A stretch of 6,593 nucleotides of DNA from assembly GCA_031257235.1 (NCBI GenBank), contig JAIRPA010000066.1, forward strand, positions 1 to 6,593, given 5' to 3'. Below are positions 1 to 6,566 of this stretch, in pieces (positions within the stretch are counted from its first letter, which is position 1; each line of letters begins with the position of its first letter). Source of the DNA: Burkholderiales bacterium (lineage in GTDB: Bacteria > Pseudomonadota > Gammaproteobacteria > Burkholderiales > Casimicrobiaceae). The notes under the pieces were generated by a model that was not told where the DNA came from, made no database searches, and saw only the letters and a list, made by a program, of their open reading frames with translations. The translations under genes and the position numbers were made by a program.

Positions 1-1164
1 AAAAGCGCGTTGCCCGATATGCCGGAAGCCGTGTTTTTGTCAGGCGTGTTTGCCTATGATGTGGTCGATCAATTTGAGCCTTTACCCAAAGCGGAAGCGG
101 GCAATGATTTTCCGGATTATGTGTTTTATCTTGCGGATCGCATGATCTTTATTGACCACATGAAACACAGCGCGCAAGCCATTGTGTGTTCGTTTGGCGC
201 GGCAACGGAAGACGATCTTGATGCCGTTTTGAATGATATTGCCGATAGCGCGGTACGCGCCGCCGCTTTGTTCGAGCCACATTATCTTCCGGTGACTCTT
301 TCCCAAAGGATTGTTCACACGGATTGTTCCAACGACGAATTTGCGCGTCGTGTCTTATCGTTAAAAAAACATATTGTGGCGGGCGACGTATTTCAGATTG
401 TCTTATCGCGTTCTTTGACCACTCCGTGCAGGAACGCATTCAATGCGTATCGCTCATTACGTGCGATCAATCATAGCCCTTACATGTTTTATATGAATGA
501 TCCTTCGTTTACCTTGTTTGGCGCGTCACCGGAATCTGCGGTGAAGGTGGACGGGTCTAAAAAAACGGTCGAGATTTCACCGATTGCGGGAACACGTCGG
601 CGCGGATTTAAACCGGACGGCACCATAGACTTTGATTTGGATAGCCGCATTGAAGCCGAATTACGGCTTGATGAAAAAGAAAACGCGGAACACATGATGT
701 TGGTTGATCTGGCGCGAAACGATGTTGCACGGGTTTCAAAGCCAAACACAAGGTTTGTCACCAACTTAATGCGCACGGAACGTTACTCTCACGTGATGCA
801 CTTGGTCTCAAGGGTGGCAGGAGAGCTACGCGACGAATTCGACGCACTTCATGCGTATCAGGCAAGCATGAACATGGGGACTTTAACCGGAGCACCGAAA
901 ATTCGCGCGATGCAGTTATTAAGAAAGTATGAAGGCACGCGACGCGGGCATTACGGCGGCGCCATCGGTTACTTAAGCGGTGACGGCAGTTTGGATACAG
1001 CCATTGTGATTCGCTCGGCATTGGTCAAAGACGGGATAGGTGAAGTTCGTGCAGGCGCGGGCATTGTTCAAGATTCTGACCCCAATGGCGAAGCCGAAGA
1101 AACTTATAGAAAAGCCGAAGCGGTTTTATACGCCATCGCGCTTTCGGAGCAACATCATGACTAA
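1..1164 (+). CDS. trpE: Anthranilate synthase component I, 5'-truncated by the window edge
   Basis: The product makes anthranilate from chorismate, using ammonia supplied by TrpG, in the cytoplasm; this is the first committed step to tryptophan. The frame is open from base 1, so the start lies outside. 387 residues are present, against about 520 in E. coli TrpE, so roughly the first 130 are missing, including the N-terminal part of the Trp feedback site. The visible part is the chorismate-binding domain. In fragment numbering, SPYM is at 159-162 (this motif contributes to the Trp pocket in the family), IAGTR at 195-199, HMMLVDLARND at 231-241, GTLTGAPK at 293-300 and AGAGIVQDSDP at 352-361. 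The usual NPSPYM motif reads NHSPYM here, a small change. No tryptophan residue occurs in the fragment. The stop codon overlaps the start of trpG by 8 bp (ATGACTAA), which suggests translational coupling of the two subunits. PabB and other chorismate enzymes are unlikely given the trp neighbours and close similarity to TrpE. Confidence 0.98.
   Translation, partial: KSALPDMPEAVFLSGVFAYDVVDQFEPLPKAEAGNDFPDYVFYLADRMIFIDHMKHSAQAIVCSFGAATEDDLDAVLNDIADSAVRAAALFEPHYLPVTLSQRIVHTDCSNDEFARRVLSLKKHIVAGDVFQIVLSRSLTTPCRNAFNAYRSLRAINHSPYMFYMNDPSFTLFGASPESAVKVDGSKKTVEISPIAGTRRRGFKPDGTIDFDLDSRIEAELRLDEKENAEHMMLVDLARNDVARVSKPNTRFVTNLMRTERYSHVMHLVSRVAGELRDEFDALHAYQASMNMGTLTGAPKIRAMQLLRKYEGTRRGHYGGAIGYLSGDGSLDTAIVIRSALVKDGIGEVRAGAGIVQDSDPNGEAEETYRKAEAVLYAIALSEQHHD
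1146..1149 (+). promoter_or_regulatory. Ribosome binding site of trpG
   Basis: GGAG lies inside the end of trpE, 7 nt before the ATG at 1157. It fixes the trpG start there. The reading frame is open further upstream, to an ATG at 1040, but that would overlap trpE by about 125 bp and add about 39 residues not found in TrpG proteins. Confidence 0.75.
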
Positions 1165-1747
1165 ACGGCATATTCTTTTTATCGATAATTTTGATTCATT
1201 TACTTTTAATCTGGTGGACGCGCTTTTGGCGTTCGACGTTATCGTTGATGTGTATCGAAACGATATTTCCGCCGAGGAGGCGATGAAGATCGCGCAAGAG
1301 AAACAGTCGATGATGATTGTGTTGTCTCCGGGACCCGGCACCCCCAAAGACGCGGGATGTCTTATTCCGTTGATTCATCAGGCGGCCGGACATATTCCTC
1401 TTTTGGGTATTTGTTTGGGGCATCAAGCCATCGGCGAGGCGTTCGGCGGCGTTGTGTCCGGAGCCAACGAGATTGTGCATGGGAAAAAATCGAAAGTCAC
1501 GCACCAACGGCATCCGATTTTTGCGGGGATTCCCGATGTCTTTGAGGCGGGGCGTTATCATTCGCTAACGCTTATCCAAGTTCCCGATGAATTAGAAGTC
1601 ATTGCCACCTGCGGTCATCTTGTGATGGCGGTGGCGCACCGCGTGCATCCGATAGTCGGGGTTCAGTTTCATCCTGAATCTATATTAACCACGCAGGGAC
1701 AAACCATGATCGGTAACGCCTTGAGTTGGGCAAAGGAATATCGTTGA
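1157..1747 (+). CDS. trpG: Anthranilate synthase component II, glutamine amidotransferase
   Basis: This 196-residue class I glutamine amidotransferase releases ammonia from glutamine and passes it to TrpE. The N-terminus (ILFIDNFDSFTFNL, residues 6-19) is typical. The oxyanion-type loop SPGPGTP covers residues 57-63. The nucleophile is Cys86 in GICLGHQ, and His172 and Glu174 in FHPES complete the triad. Length and ending fit a stand-alone TrpG; it is not fused to TrpD as it is in E. coli. A PabA-like dual role with a PabB elsewhere cannot be excluded from sequence alone, since TrpG and PabA are close relatives. The location between trpE and trpD makes tryptophan synthesis the main role. The start is the ATG overlapping the trpE stop, supported by GGAG 7 nt upstream. 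One Trp codon occurs near the end (residue 191). Confidence 0.97.
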   Translation: MTKRHILFIDNFDSFTFNLVDALLAFDVIVDVYRNDISAEEAMKIAQEKQSMMIVLSPGPGTPKDAGCLIPLIHQAAGHIPLLGICLGHQAIGEAFGGVVSGANEIVHGKKSKVTHQRHPIFAGIPDVFEAGRYHSLTLIQVPDELEVIATCGHLVMAVAHRVHPIVGVQFHPESILTTQGQTMIGNALSWAKEYR

Positions 1748-1859
1748 TCGACAAATGGTTAAGATCGTTCGTGCAAAAGTATTGAGTCGATATTGCGGCA
1801 AGAAGGGTCGGAAACAATCAGTTTAGTTTTTTATGTTGAAGGAAAATAGAGGAAATATC
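1748..1859 (+). other. 112-bp gap between trpG and trpD
   Basis: This is the longest break inside the operon, where three of the five junctions overlap. I searched it for -35/-10 pairs and found only poor matches, for example TATGTT at 1832-1837 with no good -35, so an internal promoter is not supported. No strong hairpin or terminator is visible. It contains a short open frame of 23 codons (1755-1826, ATG to TAG) that lacks a ribosome binding site at normal distance. It also holds the binding site and unused upstream ATG of trpD. Confidence 0.6.
1848..1852 (+). promoter_or_regulatory. Ribosome binding site of trpD
   Basis: AGAGG lies 7 nt before the ATG at 1860. The in-frame ATG at 1833 has no Shine-Dalgarno sequence (it follows a T-rich stretch) and would add nine residues upstream of the usual TrpD N-terminus. 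The start is therefore placed at 1860. Confidence 0.8.
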
Positions 1860-2879
1860 ATGGAACAATTGTTGAGTAGATTATTGATGGGTGAACGGTT
1901 AAACCGCGAACAAAGTCGCGTGTTGTTTGATAAAGTGATTCGCGGAGAAGTTTCCGATGTCGAATTAACGGCGCTATTGGTCGCGTTGAAATTACGCGGC
2001 GAAACGCCGGAAGAAATTGCGGGCGCGGCGCAAGCGCTTCGAGAATGCGCGCGTGAATTTCCGAGACCGAATTATCCTTTTGCGGATATTGTCGGCACGG
2101 GCGGTGACGGCGCCAACACCATCAATATTTCTTCGGCGGTGACGTTTGTGGCGGCGGAAGCGGGTTTGCCGGTTGCAAAACACGGCAATCGTTCCGTCTC
2201 GTCGCGTTGCGGGGCGGCAGATTTATTAGAGCAGTTCGGGGTTAAGTTGGATATGGAACCCGCAGTGGCGCGAAAACTTTTAGACGAAGTCAATGTCACG
2301 TTTTTGTTCGCGCCTCATTATCACGCCGGCGTTCGTCACGCCATGCCTGTAAGAAAAGCCTTATCGACCCGCACGGTGTTTAATTTGTTGGGTCCATTGA
2401 TCAATCCGGCGCGTCCGCCGATTATGTTGGTGGGCGTCTATGACTATACTTTATGTATGTTGGTGGCGGAAACCTTAAAACTATTAGGCTGTGAGCGTGC
2501 TTTGGTCGTCAACGGATTAGGCTTGGATGAAATCGCCGTGCATGGGGAAACCAATGCCGCCGAGTTGATTAACGGTGAGGTGATTGCGCGTCAATTCACT
2601 CCGGCGATGTTTGGCGTGCAGGAGTTTCCTTTGTCCTCGATTGTGGGGGGAGAGCCGGAGGACAATCAAATGGCAATACGTTTGGCGTTATCGGGCGAGG
2701 GCGATGAAGCCCACAATGCGGCCATCGCCGTCAACGCGGGCGCGTTATTAACCTTAGGCGGAAAAACAAACTCGTTTAAAGACGGCTTTGAATTATCCAT
2801 GAGTATTTTAAAAAGCGGCAAAGCCATGGCAAGGCTCGATAAAATGGCGCGGATGTCTCACGAAAAGGTGTCGTCGTGA
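1860..2879 (+). CDS. trpD: Anthranilate phosphoribosyltransferase
   Basis: The enzyme transfers phosphoribosyl from PRPP to anthranilate, giving N-(5'-phosphoribosyl)anthranilate. It is a 339-residue stand-alone protein of normal family length. An N-terminal helical region (about 1-70) is followed by the PRPP-binding loop GTGGD at 79-83 and the neighbouring NTINIS. KHGNRSVSS lies at 107-115, the anthranilate-site region RHAMPVRKALSTRTVFN at 159-175, NLLGPLINP at 175-183, and the metal-binding GLDE at 221-224. All are intact. The start at 1860 is chosen from its AGAGG site. The last bases overlap the GTG start of trpCF by 4 bp, so the two are probably translated in a coupled way. The protein has no tryptophan. 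Thymidine phosphorylase-like relatives share the fold, but the trp context and motifs make this assignment firm. Confidence 0.97.
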   Translation: MEQLLSRLLMGERLNREQSRVLFDKVIRGEVSDVELTALLVALKLRGETPEEIAGAAQALRECAREFPRPNYPFADIVGTGGDGANTINISSAVTFVAAEAGLPVAKHGNRSVSSRCGAADLLEQFGVKLDMEPAVARKLLDEVNVTFLFAPHYHAGVRHAMPVRKALSTRTVFNLLGPLINPARPPIMLVGVYDYTLCMLVAETLKLLGCERALVVNGLGLDEIAVHGETNAAELINGEVIARQFTPAMFGVQEFPLSSIVGGEPEDNQMAIRLALSGEGDEAHNAAIAVNAGALLTLGGKTNSFKDGFELSMSILKSGKAMARLDKMARMSHEKVSS

Positions 2880-4249
2880 TCGGTTTATCTGAAATTGTTG
2901 AACGAAAACGTCAAGACGTTGCCGCGCGCATGGCGTCAACGCCTTTGAGTGTTTCGACCATCAAGCCCACGAAAAAGCGGTTCGGCGAGGCATTAAAGCG
3001 TGGCGGGATGCGTTTTATTTTGGAGTGCAAAAAGGCATCGCCCTCTGAAGGTTTGATTCGCGCGGATTTTAATTTGGAAGACATCGCGCGCGCGTATCGC
3101 GGTTTTGCCGATGCGGTGTCCGTGTTGGCGGATGAGCCTTATTTTCAAGGAAGTCTTAACAACATCACCCAAATGAGTCAGTTCATTGACGCGCCCATAC
3201 TGTGTAAAGATTTTATTGTGGATCCTTATCAGGTTTATGAAGCGCGGAAATATGGCGCGGATGCCGTGCTATTGATGTTATCGGTGTTAGACGATGAAAC
3301 TTATCAACGCTGTGCCGCCGTGGCGCATTCGCTTGCGATGGATTGTTTGACCGAAGTTCACGATGAAGAAGAATTGGCGCGCGCGTTACATCTCAACGCC
3401 GGCATCATCGGCATCAATAATCGTGATTTAAGAACGATGAAGGTCGATTTAAACACCACGCATCGTTTGGCTGCCAAGATTCCCCAAGACAAAATCATCG
3501 TGTGCGAGTCCGGGATCAAAACGTATCAGGATTGCGTCGCTCTTGCCGGGACGGTGGATGCCTTTCTGGTGGGCAGCAGTTTGATGCACCAAAAAAGATT
3601 AGATTTAGCCGTCCGTCGATTGGTGTCAGGGGTCGTTAAAATCTGCGGATTGACCCAAGGGGAGGACGCCCACCGGGCGTATGAAGCGGGCGCCTCATTC
3701 GGCGGCGTTATTTTTGCGCAGGAATCCCCGCGGTGTGTCAGTGAGCGTCAGGCGGAAAGTATTCATAAGGCGGCTCCTCTTTTGCCTTTAGTGGGCGTCT
3801 TTGTGAATGATGACGTTGATCGAATCATCGCGATTGCCCAAAAGATTCATTTGGCGGCCATTCAACTGCACGGTGAAGAAACAGAAGCATACATTCATCA
3901 ACTCCGAGAGTCCCTCCCCAAAACGTGCGAAATTTGGAAGGCGTGTCGCGTCAAAGATGCCGTCCCTTCGGTGGAATCTATAAGCGCCGATAAACTATTA
4001 TTAGATACGGCGTCAGGCACGCAAAAAGGCGGTAGCGGTGTTACTTTTGATTGGTCTCTCTTAGATAATCTCCGCGATAAGAGCCGCATTATTTTGGCGG
4101 GTGGGTTATCGCCCGACAACATTGTTCGCGCCTCAAGGTTAGGAGTGGCAGCACTTGATGTTAATTCGGGTGTTGAGTATCGTCCCGGGATTAAAGATCA
4201 TTCGGCAATACAATTATTATTTTCACGTTTAAGAGGATTTTCATCATGA
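2876..4249 (+). CDS. trpCF: Bifunctional indole-3-glycerol phosphate synthase / phosphoribosylanthranilate isomerase
   Basis: This 457-residue fusion joins two TIM barrels. Residues 1 to about 250 are indole-3-glycerol phosphate synthase and residues about 253-457 are phosphoribosylanthranilate isomerase, which acts first in the pathway. IGPS residues by homology with E. coli are Glu50 and Lys52 (ECKKASPSEG), Lys111 (CKDFIVDP), Glu160 (TEVHDEEE), Asn181 (INNRDL), and Glu211/Ser212 (CESGIK). PRAI residues are Cys257 (KICGLT), Asp377 (LLLDTASG), phosphate-binding segments around GGSG 385-388 and LAGGLSPDN 407-415, and DVNSGVE 428-434. The join has almost no linker. The start is GTG, overlapping the trpD stop as GTGA, with AAAAGG 7 nt upstream; no better in-frame start exists nearby. 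The stop overlaps trpB as ATGA. The fusion is characteristic of the enteric/Vibrio-type gammaproteobacterial trp operon and is known to have been transferred to some other lineages. Confidence 0.97.
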   Translation: MIGLSEIVERKRQDVAARMASTPLSVSTIKPTKKRFGEALKRGGMRFILECKKASPSEGLIRADFNLEDIARAYRGFADAVSVLADEPYFQGSLNNITQMSQFIDAPILCKDFIVDPYQVYEARKYGADAVLLMLSVLDDETYQRCAAVAHSLAMDCLTEVHDEEELARALHLNAGIIGINNRDLRTMKVDLNTTHRLAAKIPQDKIIVCESGIKTYQDCVALAGTVDAFLVGSSLMHQKRLDLAVRRLVSGVVKICGLTQGEDAHRAYEAGASFGGVIFAQESPRCVSERQAESIHKAAPLLPLVGVFVNDDVDRIIAIAQKIHLAAIQLHGEETEAYIHQLRESLPKTCEIWKACRVKDAVPSVESISADKLLLDTASGTQKGGSGVTFDWSLLDNLRDKSRIILAGGLSPDNIVRASRLGVAALDVNSGVEYRPGIKDHSAIQLLFSRLRGFSS

Positions 4250-5436
4250 GCGATGTTGTTATTGATGCGCAAACAGGGTCGTTTGGCGGGTTTGGCGGGA
4301 TGTTTGTTCCGGAGCTTTTGTCGCCGACCTTACAAAACTTGGCGCGTGCTTTTGAAGAGGCGATGAAAGATGCCGCTTTTCAGGCGGAATTTCAATCATT
4401 ACTCCAAGAATACGCGGGGCGTGAAACGCCTTTGTATCGTTGTCGAAATCTTGGCGCCGGCACCCAAGCGGTCATTTACCTCAAACGTGAAGACTTATTA
4501 CATGGCGGCGCGCACAAAACCAATCAAGTGATCGGTCAGGCGATGATTGCGCGGCGCATGGGCAAAACGCGATTGATCGCCGAAACCGGCGCGGGGCAAC
4601 ATGGGGTGGCCACGGCATTGGTCGGCGCGTTGTTTAAAATGAAAACGCGCATCTATATGGGCTCCAAAGATATGGCGCGTCAAGAGCTCAACGTTTATAG
4701 AATGCGTTTGATGGGCGCGGAAGTGGTGCCGGTGGATAACGGGAGTTGCAGTCTTAAAGATGCCGTCAACGAAGCCTTGCGCGATTGGTCGGAGAGTTAT
4801 GAATCCACGCATTATTTATTAGGGACGGCGGCAGGTCCTCATCCTTTCCCGACGATGGTGCGCGAGTTTCAACGTGTGATCGGGCGCGAAGCACGCGCGC
4901 AAATCTTGGCAAGGGAAGGGCGTTTGCCTGACGTGGCTTTAGCGTGTGTGGGCGGCGGCAGTAACGCCATCGGTTTGTTTTACGATTTTATCCCTGATCA
5001 CTCTGTTCGATTGATCGGCGTGGAAGCGGCGGGGCGTGGTTTGGAAACCGGTCAACACGGCGCCACCCTCCAAAAAGGGAAGCCGGGTATCTTGCACGGA
5101 AGTTACAGCTATGTCTTACAAGATCAACACGGGCAGATTGCCGAATCGCATTCCATCTCCGCGGGATTGGATTATCCCGGAGTGGGCGCGGAACACGCTT
5201 ATTTAAAGACCATCGGTCGCGCGGATTATGTGGGAATCACCGATGAAGAAGCGCTATCGGCATTCCAACGTCTGGCTAAAGATGAAGGGATTATCCCGGC
5301 ACTTGAGAGTGCGCACGCGGTGGCTTATGCGTTGAAACTTGCACAAAACGCCACGAGGCCGCTTTTATTGTTGGTGAATTTATCCGGTCGCGGCGACAAA
5401 GACATGGAATACGTGATGCCGTACATTAAAGTATAG
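4246..5436 (+). CDS. trpB: Tryptophan synthase beta chain
   Basis: This PLP enzyme condenses indole with L-serine to give L-tryptophan, in an alpha2-beta2 complex with TrpA that channels indole. It is 396 residues long, like E. coli TrpB (397). GSFGGFGGMFVPE marks the N-terminus. The PLP Schiff-base lysine is Lys91 in GGAHKTNQ. The catalytic Glu113 sits in ETGAGQHG, the PLP phosphate loop GGGSNA is at 236-241, and SGRGDKD is at 380-386 near the pyridine nitrogen. The conserved HGSYSYVLQD and AGLDYPGVG segments are also intact. This is the TrpB1 type, not the stand-alone TrpB2. The ATG overlaps the trpCF stop as ATGA, with AGAGGA 8 nt upstream at 4232-4237. Only one tryptophan residue is present (Trp181). 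It is followed by an unusual 84-bp gap before trpA, although the two subunits work together. Confidence 0.98.
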   Translation: MSDVVIDAQTGSFGGFGGMFVPELLSPTLQNLARAFEEAMKDAAFQAEFQSLLQEYAGRETPLYRCRNLGAGTQAVIYLKREDLLHGGAHKTNQVIGQAMIARRMGKTRLIAETGAGQHGVATALVGALFKMKTRIYMGSKDMARQELNVYRMRLMGAEVVPVDNGSCSLKDAVNEALRDWSESYESTHYLLGTAAGPHPFPTMVREFQRVIGREARAQILAREGRLPDVALACVGGGSNAIGLFYDFIPDHSVRLIGVEAAGRGLETGQHGATLQKGKPGILHGSYSYVLQDQHGQIAESHSISAGLDYPGVGAEHAYLKTIGRADYVGITDEEALSAFQRLAKDEGIIPALESAHAVAYALKLAQNATRPLLLLVNLSGRGDKDMEYVMPYIKV

Positions 5437-5520
5437 AAAAAACCTTTTTAAACCGGCAATCCGTCGTAAAGCCTTTGGTTTTTGCCGAATTTTTACCAAA
5501 CAACGATGAAGGAAGTCAAA
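5437..5520 (+). promoter_or_regulatory. trpB-trpA intergenic segment with short competing stems
   Basis: Genes for the two synthase subunits normally touch or overlap, but here 84 bp separate them. Several short complementary pairs are visible: CGGCAA 5454-5459 with TTGCCG 5482-5487, the latter followed by AATTTTT; TTTGGT 5474-5479 with ACCAAA 5495-5500; and AAAAACC 5438-5444 with GGTTTTT 5477-5483. These cannot all form together. The stems are short and AT-rich, so a weak attenuator or an RNA processing site is possible but unproven. No convincing promoter is seen. Confidence 0.3.
5509..5515 (+). promoter_or_regulatory. Ribosome binding site of trpA
   Basis: AAGGAAG contains AAGGA ending 7 nt before the ATG at 5521. 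This decides between three in-frame starts (TTG 5482, ATG 5506, ATG 5521). The other two lack such a site, and only the 5521 start gives the usual N-terminus beginning M-x-x-RY. Confidence 0.8.
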
Positions 5521-6330
5521 ATGAATGAACGTTACGCGCACATGTTTGCGCAATTAAAAGAACGCGGGGAAGGCGCGTTTATTCCGTTTGTGATGTTGGG
5601 AGACCCCACGCTTGACGTTTGTCAAAAAGCGATGGATGTTTTGGTGCAAAGCGGCGCCGATGCCCTAGAGTTGGGGATTCCGTTTTCCGATCCGGTGGCA
5701 GACGGCGCGGTGATCCAACGTGCGGGGGTGCGCGCCTTATCGGCAGGCGTGACCCCCGATGATTGTTTTGCTTTGATCAAACGTTTGCGCGCGCGTTACC
5801 CCCATTTGCCCATCGGATTATTGGTGTACGCAAACATTGTGATTCATCGCGGCTTGGAAGATTTTTACCAACGCGCTTATGATTCGGGCGCGGATTCGGT
5901 TTTGATTGCCGATCTTTCGATTAAAGAAAGCGCGCCTTTTATTGCGGCTGCCCAAAAAGCGAAGATTGCGCCGGTGTTTGTGGCGCCCCCCAATGCCGAC
6001 GACGACACGCTTTCCCATGTGGCGCGGTTGTCTCAAGGGTATGTTTATTTTTTAGGGCGCGTGGGCGTGACGGGCGCGGATCGCGCCATGCAGATGCCCG
6101 CCTCCCCAAAATTACAAACACTTCGGGATCATCATAGCGCGCCTATTGTGATTGGGTTTGGTATCTCCACGCCGGAACACGTTAAAACGGCGATGGCGGC
6201 GGGCGCCGACGGTGCCATTTCGGGTTCGGCAATCGTCAAAATCATGGAAGAGCATTTGTCCGATGCCAACGCGATGAGCCAAGCGCTTGCGGCGTTTGTG
6301 CGATCCATGAAAGCGGCGACGAAGTCATGA
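5521..6330 (+). CDS. trpA: Tryptophan synthase alpha chain
   Basis: The subunit cleaves indole-3-glycerol phosphate to indole and glyceraldehyde 3-phosphate, and passes the indole to TrpB. It is 269 residues long, one more than E. coli TrpA, and forms a single TIM barrel. The catalytic Glu50 lies in DALELGIPFSDP and Asp61 in the following ADG; these match E. coli Glu49 and Asp60. PPNADDD is at 157-162, loop 6 with Thr184 is in GRVGVTGAD, and the phosphate-binding region is around GFGIS 212-216 and SGSAIVK 234-240. The protein ends MKAATKS, almost as in E. coli. It contains no tryptophan and its 22 leucines use no CTG codon. It is the last gene of the operon. No strong intrinsic terminator follows, so transcription may end in a Rho-dependent way or read into the next unit. 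Confidence 0.98.
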   Translation: MNERYAHMFAQLKERGEGAFIPFVMLGDPTLDVCQKAMDVLVQSGADALELGIPFSDPVADGAVIQRAGVRALSAGVTPDDCFALIKRLRARYPHLPIGLLVYANIVIHRGLEDFYQRAYDSGADSVLIADLSIKESAPFIAAAQKAKIAPVFVAPPNADDDTLSHVARLSQGYVYFLGRVGVTGADRAMQMPASPKLQTLRDHHSAPIVIGFGISTPEHVKTAMAAGADGAISGSAIVKIMEEHLSDANAMSQALAAFVRSMKAATKS

Positions 6331-6334
6331 TTTT

Positions 6335-6348
6335 TGGCAAAATTGCCA
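6335..6348 (+). other. Small hairpin after trpA
   Basis: TGGCA (6335-6339) can pair with TGCCA (6344-6348) around the loop AAAT, starting 5 bases after the trpA stop. It has no T-run downstream on either strand, so it is not a typical intrinsic terminator. It might protect the 3' end of the trp mRNA or mean nothing. Confidence 0.25.
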
Positions 6349-6385
6349 TTCGGGGTCAGCCCAAAGAGAAAGTCCCCTTAAAAAT

Positions 6386-6414
6386 TAGACGTTTCCCGAA
6401 GAGGTCGGTATAAT
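6386..6414 (+). promoter_or_regulatory. Sigma-70-type promoter for the downstream unit
   Basis: The -10 box TATAAT (6409-6414) is a perfect match. The -35 candidate TAGACG (6386-6391) matches 4 of 6 positions, with a 17-bp spacer. An AT-rich stretch, TTAAAAATTA (6378-6387), reaches into the -35 box like an UP element. The bases after the -10 box (GCTCGCC) are GC-rich, as in stringently controlled promoters of translation genes; that last link is inference. Transcription would start near 6420-6423. Confidence 0.7.
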
Positions 6415-6419
6415 GCTCG

Positions 6420-6438
6420 CCTTTGGGCTTTTGGACGA
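6420..6438 (+). repeat. Imperfect direct repeat, copy 1
   Basis: This copy reads CC-TTT-GGGC-TTTT-GGACGA. It differs from copy 2 at 6514-6535 only by three fewer T residues in two T-runs and one G/A change. It lies at the predicted transcript 5' end, while copy 2 overlaps the terminator-like hairpin, so both can compete for the same partner, AAAAGCC. Confidence 0.6.
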
Positions 6439-6511
6439 CGGTTGTTTGACACGACCGACCGACAAAAGCCTTGTCGCCAACCCGCGGACGACTTGACCGC
6501 AACCGTTTTAT

Positions 6512-6529
6512 GCCCTTTTGGGCTTTTTT
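6512..6529 (+). terminator. Terminator-like hairpin in the leader
   Basis: GCCC (6512-6515) pairs with GGGC (6520-6523) around a TTTT loop and is followed by six T residues (6524-6529). The stem has only four GC pairs, so on its own it is marginal. It is oriented for the + strand only. It lies before the next gene, not directly after trpA, which fits an attenuator or the end of a small RNA. Confidence 0.45.
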
Positions 6530-6535
6530 GAACGA
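6514..6535 (+). repeat. Imperfect direct repeat, copy 2
   Basis: This is the second copy of the element at 6420-6438, with longer T-runs and ending GAACGA instead of GGACGA. It contains the 3' arm and T-tract of the terminator-like hairpin. Confidence 0.6.
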
Positions 6536-6560
6536 TTGCTTTAAAGAAGGACGCAGACAC

Positions 6561-6566
6561 AAGGAG
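6561..6566 (+). promoter_or_regulatory. Ribosome binding site of the gene at 6574
   Basis: AAGGAG is a near-consensus Shine-Dalgarno sequence placed 7 nt before the ATG at 6574. It is the main evidence that a gene starts there. Confidence 0.75.

Noticed and set aside
1040..1156. N-terminal extension of trpG to the ATG at 1040
   Set aside because: It lies wholly inside trpE in another frame, adds residues unlike any TrpG, and the ATG at 1157 has a good binding site and the conserved N-terminus.
1196..1561. 121-codon minus-strand open frame within trpG
   Set aside because: It is opposite strongly conserved trpG motifs. The translation is rich in basic residues with no family resemblance, as expected for an antisense shadow.
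4498..4812. 104-codon minus-strand open frame within trpB
   Set aside because: It is antisense to conserved trpB coding sequence, including the PLP lysine region. No recognisable family or separate promoter was seen, so it is a shadow of trpB.
6446..6451. Perfect TTGACA as a second -35 box
   Set aside because: At 17-bp spacing the -10 position reads CCTTGT, which is not a plausible -10 box, so the hexamer is probably chance.
6453..6463. Short CGAC-type tandem repeat (GACCGACCGAC)
   Set aside because: It has fewer than three full units and no spacer pattern. It is not CRISPR-like or a recognised protein-binding array.
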